Part shown: piece by piece, positions 52,903-63,915 of the stretch
Position numbering within the stretch: the first letter of the stretch is position 1
How the letters are laid out: every line of letters starts with the position of its first letter
Assembly (NCBI GenBank): GCA_033064195.1
Contig: JARBJD010000060.1
Location: 1-64,000, forward strand
Direction: 5' to 3'
Length of the DNA: 64,000 bases
Source: Blattamonas nauphoetae
Lineage: Eukaryota; Preaxostyla; Oxymonadida
The notes under the pieces: model-generated
Database searches by the model: none
What the model saw: only the letters and a program-made list of their open reading frames with translations
Told to the model about the DNA's origin: nothing
Translations under genes and position numbers: made by a program

Positions 52903-54816
52903 TCACTCCTCATTTGTAAACGCCCTCAAAACAGGATTCGGCTGGATTGATCGCGTGAATCCCGACGGCTCAATCTCAGCTGAACTGGGTATGTAGTCCT
53001 CTGGGAGAGCAAGTCTGTTAATCGTTGGAGCCCCACGTGTTGCAGCGCCTGGAGACGTGTTCTGCATCAAGTTGTACTTGTCTCTGATCTGCTGCTGCGG
53101 CGACTTGAAGTCGGAGCGGTACATCGTCGTCCGCACGTCGCCCTCGAAATCCAACTTCTGCGAGCTGAGGGCGCGTGTCTGCTGTTGTGGAGTGAGGAAG
53201 ACAGGCTCGGGCTTGCCCACCTGTGTCCTGTAGATGGGGAAATTGTTTGACGTGAATCCGGAGCCTTCCTTGACCTGGTTGGGGACAGTCATGCCCGACC
53301 CGAGTCCTCTGTGCCTGTCCCTCATCGTCCCCACCTTCTCCTCTCTCGTCGCCTCGAAGGAGCCAGGTGGAGCTGTGGTGTAAAGCGCAGTGGATGCACC
53401 CAGTCCACCTGTCCCTCCAAACTGCCGTGTTCGCATCGCCCTCTCCCGATTCGCAGCCTGGGAGTGGTTGACGAACGATGAACGATAGACACTTTGCATC
53501 TTCGGCCCGTTCCGAAGATATTCGTACTCCATCGGGTCTGTCTCTCTCGTCTTCGCCAGCTGCTGTGCCGACAATGCTTCGAACTCGTGTCCCATCCCAC
53601 CATCGTCTTCAAGTGCCCCTGACCCAAGCGGTTTGTTGAGAGAGGGACGCTGGTTGAGTGTGTATCCTGTTGGATCGTACCGGCAGTCAGTCGGAACAGC
53701 TTCCGAGCCTGTCGCGCGTGGCGGTCGGCGGAAAGCGAGTTGGGAGATGGTTGGCGGTTTGGTAGCAAAGTTGCGGGGCTGGTCGGGATGCTTGTCGTAG
53801 AAGAGGGCATCGTCGAGAAGCTGGTTTTGCTGTTTGGTCTTCTCTTCTTCCACTTTTGGGAGGTTGTGCAGTTGTTTGATGTATTCTTCGGACGGCTGTG
53901 CGGCTTCGGCCTCCTCTGCTGAAAATGTGTGAGATCGGAGTGGAACAACAGAATGGGAAAAGCCACTATCACCGGGCGCACCCACAGCGAGTTGGGTTGT
54001 TTCTGTTGCGTATGGATTCGATGCTGTGAGTGTGAGGCCGCGTGACTTCACTGGTTTGGAGTGGAATGCGCGATATGTGGTGGAGAAGCGAGCTGGTCCT
54101 CTGAAATCATTCTCAGCGTCGATTTGGTTCTGTTTCTTTGCCTGGAGTTTCATCTCTGCATTCATCGTTGCTGCAGGAGAGTATCCCCCTCTTTGCTTCA
54201 TGGTATCTTCTCTGTCAGCTCTTTGCAGCTCGTCAGCGTAAAAACACGTCGCGTTTTTCGAATAACCTGATGGTTCCATTGACACTCCTTCAGGAGCGTC
54301 TGGCTGAGGAACAGGCGGTTTTGTATATGTTGTACGAGACATTGACCCAAATACATCTCCTTCGAGTTCAAGTCGACGCGATACCTTTGCTGCTTGTTGC
54401 AGATTTGGAGGAAGTGCTCTTGGGCGAGGTGTTGGGTCGTATCCTGGGGGTTTATAGTGTGATGGATTGTTTGTGGAGAACCCTGTTGAGAAACGTTGGA
54501 TCGCTGGGGCTGTTTGGGAGCCACGTGTATCATTTGCGCTCTTCATGCTGCGTGACATGACGGGTGTGTACGATCTCTCTTGATCGAAGGGCTCTTCTTC
54601 ATCCTTGAACTCACGGAACTCACGTTTGATGGGAAATGTGTGGCGGGCAGTAGAATGATGGAGTTTGCGCTCTGTCATAGGCTTATTCCATTTGTAAGTT
54701 GATGATGATTGGGTGCACCATCTGCTTCGAATATCATGATCTCCTCCGGCTAGTGGCTGTGCAACTGATGAACCTGACTTCTCAATAGGTCCAGATCGTG
54801 ATGAAGTGGCCCACAT
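52903..54816 (-). CDS. Repetitive axonemal-type protein (possible SAXO4/PPP1R32 relative)
   Basis: A 637-residue intronless protein, almost without predicted helix, rich in Ser, Thr, Pro, Gln and Tyr. It is built of imperfect repeats around YRSSF/YRSDF/TYTKP-type elements, such as SMSRTTYTKP, ARFSTTYRAF, QSVYRSSFVNHS and RTTMYRSDFKSP, each preceded by a Pro-rich or Gly-rich turn. Paired short motifs MEPSGYS, IEPSGFT and KEGSGFT recur. Such patterns are typical of proteins that line axonemal microtubules. The relation to SAXO4/PPP1R32 is a guess from layout. The window carries several flagellar genes, which supports an axonemal role. It is relatively GC-rich. From 54817 to 55173 I see no gene. 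Confidence 0.5.
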   Translation of the reverse strand: MWATSSRSGPIEKSGSSVAQPLAGGDHDIRSRWCTQSSSTYKWNKPMTERKLHHSTARHTFPIKREFREFKDEEEPFDQERSYTPVMSRSMKSANDTRGSQTAPAIQRFSTGFSTNNPSHYKPPGYDPTPRPRALPPNLQQAAKVSRRLELEGDVFGSMSRTTYTKPPVPQPDAPEGVSMEPSGYSKNATCFYADELQRADREDTMKQRGGYSPAATMNAEMKLQAKKQNQIDAENDFRGPARFSTTYRAFHSKPVKSRGLTLTASNPYATETTQLAVGAPGDSGFSHSVVPLRSHTFSAEEAEAAQPSEEYIKQLHNLPKVEEEKTKQQNQLLDDALFYDKHPDQPRNFATKPPTISQLAFRRPPRATGSEAVPTDCRYDPTGYTLNQRPSLNKPLGSGALEDDGGMGHEFEALSAQQLAKTRETDPMEYEYLRNGPKMQSVYRSSFVNHSQAANRERAMRTRQFGGTGGLGASTALYTTAPPGSFEATREEKVGTMRDRHRGLGSGMTVPNQVKEGSGFTSNNFPIYRTQVGKPEPVFLTPQQQTRALSSQKLDFEGDVRTTMYRSDFKSPQQQIRDKYNLMQNTSPGAATRGAPTINRLALPEDYIPSSAEIEPSGFTRSIQPNPVLRAFTNEE

Positions 54817-55173
54817 ACAGTCAATTTGGTTTGAACTGTTTTGGTTGTCCCATTAATTTTCTCTCAGTCAGGACAGAGTTTCATTGAATTGATGAAATAG
54901 GTAGTCAGTACTTCTCAATAACTTGTCAAACATAATTATTCCGTCCGGTTAATTCTCAAAACAGGGACTATGATCGGGACAGTGGATTGGTTCGCCCTGG
55001 TCCTCTCACAATTATTGCACTTTTCGGAACACAGATGACATCAAAAATTCGACGTAAAACGGATGTCAAAACAATTCACCAGAAAATCCGGTGTCGGGAA
55101 AGAAAGAGAATAAAACGTGACAGCTTCAATGTCACAAGCTTATAGGTGGATGGGTGAACGATGATGTGATAAA

Positions 55174-57310
55174 TTACCACTTCAGTTCTTCAGCTGCTCT
55201 TGTAGTGGGAGTGGGTTGAGAGAGTCGAGTAAAGCTGTCGACTCGGATTGATGTTCCTTGAAGGTGTAACGACACCTGAGAAAAGTGAAGAATGAGAGAA
55301 ATGAGAAGCAGACCCCAATTCGGACAGATTCTGGGATTCCTGACACATACTTCGAAAGAGGATTTCCGTTCAAAAAGAAGCGAGCAGTGCGAGGAGTTGA
55401 ATCCATGTTGATCTCAATTCGGATCCGACCTCCCTCTCCAACAGAAGATTCCAAAGGGTGGTTTGAGATGCTCGACGAGGGGGATCCTTTCTGAAAAAGA
55501 ATGCCGAAATGGGAGACAGCAACAGAGTCTTCGAGGGATGAAAAAAGGGGAAGGGAGACTGTCGATTGTCATTCCGAGGCCAGCGCCGATGCTGTAGATC
55601 GTTGACGATGATTCCATCAGACCAAAGCAGACAATTCCCGGAGTATCTGAGAATAGTGGAATCGACAAAGAGCAAACTGCCCTGTTGTGGGAGAGATTGT
55701 AATGTGATCGACGCCGACACGATGTCTTTCGTGAGAACCTCCTCAAACAACACAGTGTTCAACGTGGCGATGCCAGAACCATCTTTCAGATCGTCGGTTC
55801 GGGTGATTGTTGTTCCGTTCATGTTGAAGGCTCTTGGTGCTACCATGTAAAGCCGAGGAAGTGCCGACAGTGTTGTTTCCTCAGAATTGCGAGAGTCACT
55901 CCTTTCTGGTTTCAGTTCTTTTGATTTTTGAAGTTCTTCCTTTGCCTTCGCCAAGTCTGTTTCTAATTGGGCGATTCTGTCCTGATCTTTCTTTCTCGCC
56001 TGTTGTTCCTGTTTCAGGAGATTTCGAGTGTTCTCGTGGTCGGCTTTCTCCACAATCAGAGTTTCAGGCTCTTCTGTTCTCTTCGATCGTTCGTTTTCGA
56101 GTTGTTGGCGTGTTGACTCGAGTTGCTCAGCGAAGAAGCGAGAGAGCGGGGTTTCTGGACCCAGCACGCTCTGAAGACGATTCGTTCGAAGAAGTTCTGC
56201 GGACGAGATTCGTTGTGAAGGATTCTGAGAATATGAATGAAAAGATGAAGAGATGAAGAGAGTGAAAGAAAGAAAGATACACTTTGCTCAGAAGAAGAGA
56301 TAGAAGAATCTGAACTTCTCCAACAATTTTGGCCTTTTGACAGGTGGACGAGATATCAAACCCCAAAACTGATTTTTCGATTTCGGCTGCACTGTTTCCA
56401 ACAATCCATGAACGAGATGTCAATATTTCTAAAAGAAGCAGCCCAAATGCCCACATGTCTCCTGCTGTCGACCCAATCTGGGTGTCTGCTCGTGCTGCCT
56501 TTTTGAAGAATTCGGGCGCCCAAAACTGGATGGTTCCATTCTCAGCCGAATTACTGGTTTTCATCGTTCCTGTTCCCATAACTCCCCCAAAATCTCCTGA
56601 CACATCACATATAACAGAGAAAAGAAAAGAGAATCAATAGAATCATGAAAAAGAAGATAAGAGTGAAGAAAGTGAAAGAGAACAACAAACCAAGTTTCGC
56701 TGTCCCATCTTTCCCGATCAGAACATTCGACGGCTTAAGATCTCCAAAGATCTCTCCATGCGAATGCAGAGATGCAATTCCATCCAGAACATCCCTCATC
56801 ACTCGATAGACTCGCTGAAACACAAAAATGGAAACACCCGCACATAACGAGACAAAGTAAGCATGAGTGAAAATATCGAAAAGTGAGTCACACACCAGAA
56901 CATCCATCTTCCCCCCAAGTTTCTTGTTTTCGGACATTTCGTCTTGAAGCGAGTGAGAACACAATTCCAGAACAACAAAATGCGCATGATCTCCTTCAAT
57001 CGCCTCCACAAACCCAACCACATTCCGATGCTGGTTCTTCTCAAGTTTCGAGATTTCATGTTTATTCTTTTCGAAGTCTGATTCTGACGAGAATGTCAGA
57101 ATCTTCATCGCAAAATGTTCATCTGATGGTGTCTTCGATACTTGGTGTACTGATCCAAATCGTCCTTGGCCAAGTGTTTTTATGAATTTGTCTGGCAAAG
57201 AGATGAAAAAGACGAAGAATCAGAAAAAGAGAATAACGAATCACACATGGATCGGGAACCTTGACTTCAAATCGTTTTGTGGCTTTGGGCCTTCGCACAA
57301 CTTTTGACAT
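55174..57310 (-). CDS. Protein kinase with coiled coil and C-terminal SPRY domain
   Basis: Multi-exon gene. Exon 1 starts at 57310 (MSKVVRRPKATKRFEVKVPDP) and joins KFIKTLGQGRFGSVHQV across a 53-nt intron. The kinase domain has FAMKIL (ATP-site Lys), a catalytic loop HSHGEIFGDLKPSNVLI in which the usual HRD is FGD, and DFGGV after an intron. It also has GTIQFWAPEFF and MWAFGLLLLEILT. A coiled coil follows (ESTRQQLENERSKR.. DRIAQLETDLAKAKEEL), then a SPRY domain over several exons (LPRLYMVAPRAFN.., GRIRIEINMDSTPRTARFFLNG, then VSLHLQGTSIRVDSF). It ends at TAA 55174-55176 (AAEELKW). NEK/WEE-like fold subclass is uncertain. The non-RD catalytic loop keeps the catalytic Asp, so activity is possible. 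Confidence 0.78.
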
Positions 57311-57504
57311 GCCCGAATCGTGGTTTGATCCAGACCGACTCTCTCCATCGTGTTGTATTCGAAAAGAAAACTTTCAGAACTATTTTTCCTTTGGGATACA
57401 ATCCGTTTGGTGTCGGAGGACATGATTCTGTCCATTCTCGTGATTTTTTCTGAATTCACCCATACCATTTGTTTTTTCAACCACCTCTGTCAAAACTCGC
57501 ATAG

Positions 57505-60070
57505 ATGGCTAATGCCGAGTTTCTGTCGACAGAATATGACGATATGGTGCGGCCGCATATCGTCATTGAATACGACATCACTCCACCAGCTCGAAATGAG
57601 GGAGGATTTGTGAACAAAAAGTCTGGTATCGTGTACAAAAATGCAAGCACACAAACAATCCCAAAATCTCGAGCAAACCAAGCTACGAAGGCAACTCGCG
57701 ATGCCCAAACAATTCACTACACTACACATTCATCTCAAACGAGGAGGGAGACTGGAACTCAAATGGTCATTTTTTTCTTTGTATATATGTCTTATAGCCG
57801 AAACCAGGGGTGGCTATCTTTGAAGATGGTGATAGAATAATGATCCCGCAGGAATATTTCACAGCAGACCAATGGGAAGCCCTTCTTCAGGAAACAGCTT
57901 TAAAGATCCAACGATGGACGAGAGGATACCTCGCTCGGAAACGTCTAAAGGAAATGAAGTATGACTTCCATTCATGTGCATATGTCATTCAGAGAAGAAG
58001 AGAAACAGAGAAAACTGGAAGTCGTTCAGAAATCAACCGTTCAATCCAAAGAAGAGGATGTTCAGAAGATTCGAGAAATGGAAAGACGAACACACCCCAC
58101 AACAAAAGCAGACTTCGATATTCTCTATGCTGAGCTTCAAGGTTTTCTTTTTATCTCAAATACCTCTCCCAGCTTGGATGCAGCAAGAAACAGAAAGAAT
58201 CAACTCCCTCGGGCTGAGTGAAGAAGAGAGATTGGCTGCTCTAGCTGTTCTACTATCTCATGAAACACGTATTATTCAAACGATTGATCGGATGAAGCTT
58301 GATGCCAAGCAAGAGAACAAGGAATACAAAATCAATTCTATGCTTGAGAAAATGTCTCAACCAAAAGAAATTCGGTTACGGGATAATAAAGATGGAGCAC
58401 AACTTGCTCAAATTCACACACCTTCGACCACACGAGCGAGGGAACTGGCTGATCTCTACAAGGCACTTAAGCTCACAGGACTGACAATTGACGAACGGCT
58501 GGATATTCTTCTCCTCGTCAAAAACACAATCAAAGTCTGTTTATCAATTTTATGTCGCATTATTTTTGATTATTCTCCAAATTTGCAGGAATTCGATTGC
58601 ATGCTCACACGAGAGCTTGTCGACCTCATCGACCGTGAAGGAGATCTTCTCAACCGCGGCCGTCCCGAAAAGACTCTGAAGGGCCTTCGGGAACGCATTT
58701 GCCAACTGTTCTTGCAGTTCATTGAAACTCCCGAGTTCAACCCCGAAGCCGAGCGCTTCTTGAAAGTGCCGAAAGACGTGATGATCCGACCGAACACAAA
58801 GATCTTCGGACAGCAGCATGCGCAAACATCTCAGAAGACGACAGAGAGGAAGAAGGCACAACCACGGATTGTGAAGCAGGCGACTCCTCAGCAGAGGAAG
58901 ACGCCGGCACGGCAGGCAAAGAAGGAGAGGGAGGAGGCGAGGGAGGGACAGGGCGACGAAGAGTACGCTGAGGAGAGGAAGGTCGCGGAGAGATCTGTTG
59001 CTCCGACAGTCCAAGATTCTCAGACAGGCACAGAGGCAGAGACAGCAGATGCTGGGACTGGAGAAGAAGGAACAAACACTCAACAGGAAGAGACACGGCC
59101 AGCACAAGAACAGGAGGACGCAGGAACGGGAGAAGAAGGGACTCAGGTTGAGCAGGGAGAAGGGGAGGCGGATGGAGAATCGGGGACGTTGCCAGAAAAG
59201 GCAGACATTGTGTTCTTCTCCGACGAGTGGGAGAACAAGGAGATCCAACAGACAGGCAACGAGTTCGTCGCGCACCAGCCGGAAAGCGAGATGGTCAAAG
59301 AAGAAGACATTGTTAAGTTTGAGCAGGGAGAGCTCGATGAGATTGTGAAGCAGCATGCGGAAGAGAAGGAGGCAGCGGACAAGGAGGCCGACGAGATTGC
59401 ACAGGCCAAGGCGGAGAGGCAGGAGAAGGGCGAGGGCGAGTTCCAATCGTTTGAGGAACCAGCCGACGAAGGAGAACAGACGCAACAGGAAGAGGAAGGA
59501 GCTGAAACAAGACAGGAGGAAGGTGGAATGGAAGAGGTCGATGAACTCGCCGAAGTCGACGAAAACGAGGCAGAGGAGGAGAAAGGCGATGAGGACGGAA
59601 AACGCGAACAGTCACGCTCGGGTTCATCTCAGGAATATCCTCTCGATCCGGACAAGCCAGAAATTGTGTTCTTCACCGACGAATGGAATCACGAAGAGAT
59701 TTTGGTGACAGGGGAAGGGTTTGTGACAGCCAATGCAGAAAATGAGATGGTAAACGAGGAAGAAGTGATGATGTTTGACGACGAAGATTTGGACAACATC
59801 ATGGCACAGCAAGCAGCAGAGAAGGTGGCAGAGGAGAAAGAGCAAAAGGAGATAGAGCAGATCAAGGAAGAGAGGCGACAGAGAGGGGAGGGGGAATTTC
59901 AGACATTTGAGGAGGCAGCCGAAGCTGAGGATGAGGATGAAGGGGAAACACACGAAGAGGGCGATGCTGTCCACGAAGAGGATGCTATCCAAGAAGAAGA
60001 TGAAGGAGGGATTGATGAGGTGGGTGAGGTTGACGAAGGAGAGGACTGGGGCGAAGAAGGTGAGGATTGA
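57505..60070 (+). CDS. IQUB: IQUB-like radial-spoke protein with acidic repeat tail
   Basis: Five exons (57505-57765, 57798-57958, 57993-58141, 58173-58534 and 58589-60070) give 804 residues. Family landmarks: VYKNASTQTIPK and TGTQM, QEYFTADQWEALLQETALKIQRW (IQ motif), RTHPTTKADFDILYAELQAW, SEEERLAALAVLLSHETRII and RARELADLYKALKLTGLTIDERLDILL. Then come CMLTRELVDLIDREGDLLNRGR and FNPEAERFLKVPKD. IQUB is a radial-spoke 1 component in motile cilia. The N-terminal ubiquitin-like domain of animal IQUB is absent. Residues about 385-804 are an added Glu-rich tail with two copies of a unit IVFFxDEWxxxEIxxTGxxFV followed by MVxEE and a charged helix. The tail is unusual for the family. Confidence 0.85.
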
Positions 60071-60355
60071 TTTCTTGATTCTGTTTCATCTCACTTCGAC
60101 TCTTTATTTTCGGAGCATTTAACCAATGTGTTCTTTTTTCTAACGACAAAATTGGAGTGGATCCGACCATTGATTGGTTCTTCAAGCCAGTTCGACTTCT
60201 GTCTTTATCTTTATAGGTATTTTCTTGAATTTATTTGTTTTTTCATGTTACTACTCGACCATCTTCCCTTTTTCAGTATTAGTTCTCTTCTTCTCATCTC
60301 CACTCACTTCAATTCATCATATTCTCTCTTCCAGCTTCTCATCTTGACTTTTACT

Positions 60356-60987
60356 TGCATTCTGCATTACATATGGCCTCTACTCTCTGTGTTGCGTCTG
60401 GTGTGTACTTTGTAAACTCTTTTCGTCTCTTTTCACGTATTGGATTTCTGCAATGTCGTTTCATTCGAGATCTTTCACACTCATTTTTTCTCAATTTTTC
60501 TCCATCAGAGAATCTGCTAGAAAAACCGAAACCGTTTTCTGGGGTTAGCAAGGACTTCGTGCTAGATCCGGAAAAGCCTGATATCGTCTTTTTTGTTGAC
60601 GAATGGAAACATGAAGAGATTATTGTTACAGGAGAGGGGTTTTTGAGCAAAAATACGAACAACGAGATGGTGAACGAGGAAGAAGTGATGATGTTTGACG
60701 ACGAAGATTTGGTCGCAATCATTGAACAGCAAGCAGCTGAGAAGATGGCGGAGGAGAAAGAGCTAATGGAGATAGCACATATCCAGGAAGAGCGACGACA
60801 GAGAGGGGAAGGGGAATTTCAGACATTTGAGGAGACAGGGGACAACGATGAAAATGAAGATGAAGAGACACATGAGGATGCAGTCCATGAAGAGGATGCA
60901 ATCAAAGAGGAAGATGAAATGGGAGGGATTGATGAGATGGGCGAGATTGATGAGGGTGAGGGCTGGGGAGAAGAAGGTGATTATTGA
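60356..60987 (+). CDS. Third copy of the IQUB acidic repeat, separate frame
   Basis: From about 60560 the reading KPDIVFFVDEWKHEEIIVTG, then NEEEVMMFDDEDL and RQRGEGEFQTFEE closely follows the second acidic unit of the IQUB gene, ending GEGWGEEGDY at 60985. The sequence after the stop also resembles the sequence after the IQUB stop (TTGATTTCTT.ATTCTG.TTCAT), so the copy includes 3' flank. The upstream part (60356 to about 60530) is hydrophobic and T-rich; a TTTCTCCATCAG acceptor near 60515 suggests an exon boundary. It could be an alternative last exon of IQUB, a small independent gene or a dead copy. From 60071 to 60355 no other gene is seen. Confidence 0.45.
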
Positions 60988-61171
60988 TTTCTTAATTCTG
61001 CTTCATTTCACCCTGACTCTTGATTTTAGTCCATTTAATCCATGTGTATTTTTTAAACAATCAGACATTCGTAACAGAGAGAGAGTGACTCCTGGTCAGA
61101 TGTGATTGATCGACCCATCACATCTAGCAAATCATGTTGACTTTTCCTTTTTCGCAAATGGGTTCTTTCAA

Positions 61172-63654
61172 ATGTCCTACCGTGGAGACAAACAGCAGTC
61201 TGTCCCACATGGAAAGGGAACCCTGACATACGAGAATGGTGACGTCTACATTGTTTGCTCGTTCTTTTGTTGCTCTATCTTTCTCAAACTTGAAACATCT
61301 TTTTCAAAATTCAATCACGTTAGGGACAATTCTACAAAGGATCTCGTGATGGACATGGGACATATCGCTACAAAGATGGCCGAACATACGAAGGTGAATG
61401 GTCTCGGAATGTGTTTGCATGCTTCTTGGCGATATTTTGGTAGTTTTCATGGAAATGGTAAACTAACACTGACAAGTGGAAAAATCTTTGAAGGGACCTT
61501 TGATAAAGGACGGATGGTTGGTGATGGTCCGTTCTTCTTGTTGAATCATTTGTTATCCATTCAGTTCATGTCTCATTTCCAAATGGAGATGATTATCTTG
61601 GAGAAGTATTGGGACTCAAATTCCATGGGAGAGGTCTGCTCTATTGTTTTTATTATTCTTTCACAGGTGTTTTCAAACGACTGAACGACAACGCCATGTA
61701 TGACGGAGAATGGCGAGCACAAAAACATCACGGGAAAGGAACAGTCACATATTATGATGCTTCTGGAGAAATTATTGAACAATATGTTGGCGATTGGGTC
61801 GACGGCCTGAAATGTGGAAAAGGGGTGATGACATGCTCAGACGGCAAAAAATATGATGGCTCATGGAAAAATGACCTGGTTTGAATTATATTTCTCGAAA
61901 TGCTTTTTTCTGCTTCATCCTAACGATTCAACCATTCAGTTCCATGGGGAAGGCGAACTCACATATCCAAATGGAAACATATACAAAGGCACGTTCTCTC
62001 GCGGACGACGAGAAGGGAAGGGTGTTCTCATGTATGTTGACGGACGAAAATATGATGGCTCGTGGAAGGATAACAATGCAGACGGGTACGGATCGTTTGT
62101 GTACATCTGCGGTGATGTGTATGAAGGTGAATGGAAGCGAACCAAAAAGCACGGAAAAGGAAAGCTAACGTACGCTTCGGGTGATTGTTATGAAGGTGAT
62201 TGGAGGGAAGGCGAAGCAACAGGAAAAGGAACTTTCACATTTGCGAATTTTGACACATTCACGGGAATATTCATCAATGGACTGGTATGCTTCATCCTCA
62301 TCCATACATTATTTTTCAATTAGCCTGATGGAGAAGGCACAATGACCACTCAGGATGGTGTTCAGTTCCAGGGAATCTGGAAAGGGATGACTGGACAAGG
62401 CACTGTCGTCTTTCCTTCTCATTTGGGAAAGAATTCACTCAAGAACGCGAAATGGAGAAGGAGAGAGAGTGGGGTTATGCTCTACATGAACGAGGAGGAT
62501 GCCAATCAGAGAGCTGACAAAGAAAGAAAAGATAAACGAAGAAAGGGGAAAGGAAGAGAAAACCACCATGATCAAGACAATAAAGTCTATGGTTTGGACA
62601 TTTCTCAACTTATTGTTTCAGAAACTGCCGATTACCGTCTCACTGAGGACTGCCAACTGAATCCCACTCTTCTCTCTGATGGAAAGAAAATTGGAACAGG
62701 AGGGTTCGGTGAAGTATTCAGTGGTAAGTATGAAGACCGACCTGTTGCTTGGAAGAAGCTACTCAATACCGTCGATCCAGAAGGACTGAAGGAGTTCTAT
62801 CGAGAAGCGTCGTTGATGAGGTTGATTTTTATCGTTCTCATCTCTGTCATGGGTTCCCCCCATTCAGTCAATTCCGTCATCGAAATGTTGTATTCTTCTA
62901 CGGCTACACTGCCCCACCAGACATGAGAATTGTGATGGAGTTCGCAAACAGGGGAAGCCTCCATCACTATATCCATAACGTCCGTCTGAAAATGGATATG
63001 ACTCTGCTTTTTGATTTTGCTGAACAAGTCGCAGCTGGAATGGCATATCTTCACTCCAAACGCATGATCCACAAAGATCTTAAACCCCTAAATGTTCTTG
63101 TATGACCTCTCTCTTCTCCATTTTCTCAGCTCACAGAAGACGCCCCTGGACAGATCCGTTGCCTCATTTCTGACTTTGGCCTCTCCAAAATCGCAAAGCA
63201 TTCGCAAACCCTAGTTGTACGGAAAGGGACAATGCAGTATACAGCCCCCGAATGCTTTGATGTTGATCGATGCGATGAAAAACTGGATGTTTTCAGCTTT
63301 GGAATCATGCTGTGGGAAATGTGGACTCGTCAGCCACCATTTGCAGGATTGTCAACAAATCAAATCATCAACCAAATTTGCGATGGAAAACGACCTGCAC
63401 TCCCTGTATACAAATTTTTTGATTTATTTATGATCTAGAGAATCCCTCCGTTTCATAAGGATCTTCTTGAGCCCTTCAAAAACCTTCTTGAACAGTGCTG
63501 GGCCCATGACCCTCGTTCGCGTCCATCAATGAAGGAAGCATATTCTATCATCCATCAACTGAGAGAAAAACTACAAGCGAAGAAGGCCCGCCAGGGTCAG
63601 AGAACTCCAATTGATCGATCTCCAGCAAAACCTGCTCATGCTGTCAAAGCATAA
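61172..63654 (+). CDS. MORN-repeat protein with C-terminal TKL-type kinase
   Basis: About ten exons with short introns. About 13 MORN repeats come first, for example HGKGTLTYENGDVYI, DGHGTYRYKDGRTYEGEW, HGEGELTYPNGNIYKGTF and HGKGKLTYASGDCYEGDW. A basic linker (KERKDKRRKGKGREN) leads to a kinase: GTGGFGEVFSGKY (Gly-rich loop), VAWKKLL (ATP-site Lys), RHRNVVFFYGYT, MIHKDLKPLNVLV (catalytic loop HKD), SDFGLSKIA, GTMQYTAPECF and FSFGIMLWEMWTRQPPF, ending in WAHDPRSRPSM. This is a tyrosine-kinase-like Ser/Thr kinase of MAPKKK/RAF flavour. MORN repeats tether proteins to membranes or the cytoskeleton. All catalytic residues are present. Start at 61172 begins MSYRGDKQQS; an earlier exon is possible. 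Confidence 0.82.
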
Positions 63655-63915
63655 ATTAGACGTGAATACACTTTATTTTCGTTTTACTTCAGTATTTTGT
63701 TGGCTTTCATCACACCACCTTGCCCATTCATTCATTATTTCATACATTTCCTTGAATTTGGCCGAGAAGGAATTGGTGTTTGTTTTTCGTGGAAAACCAA
63801 TGATTCACGATTTTTCTCGAATCGAAATGAAGGATATGTTTCCAAAGGCTCAACCTATTCCTAAAAAGCAAATTGGAGTCGGAAAATGTGAAAAAGTTGG
63901 GAAGAACAGACAGTT
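63655..63915. other. Intergenic stretch between kinase and ribosomal protein gene
   Basis: About 260 bases between two converging genes. A plus-strand frame runs through it but reads like non-coding T-rich sequence and antisense of the ribosomal gene. No gene is supported. Confidence 0.5.

Noticed and set aside
58550-59485. A 311-residue minus-strand frame opposite IQUB
   Set aside because: Leu/Arg/Cys-rich shadow of the Glu/Gln-rich coding strand; IQUB is clearly the real gene.
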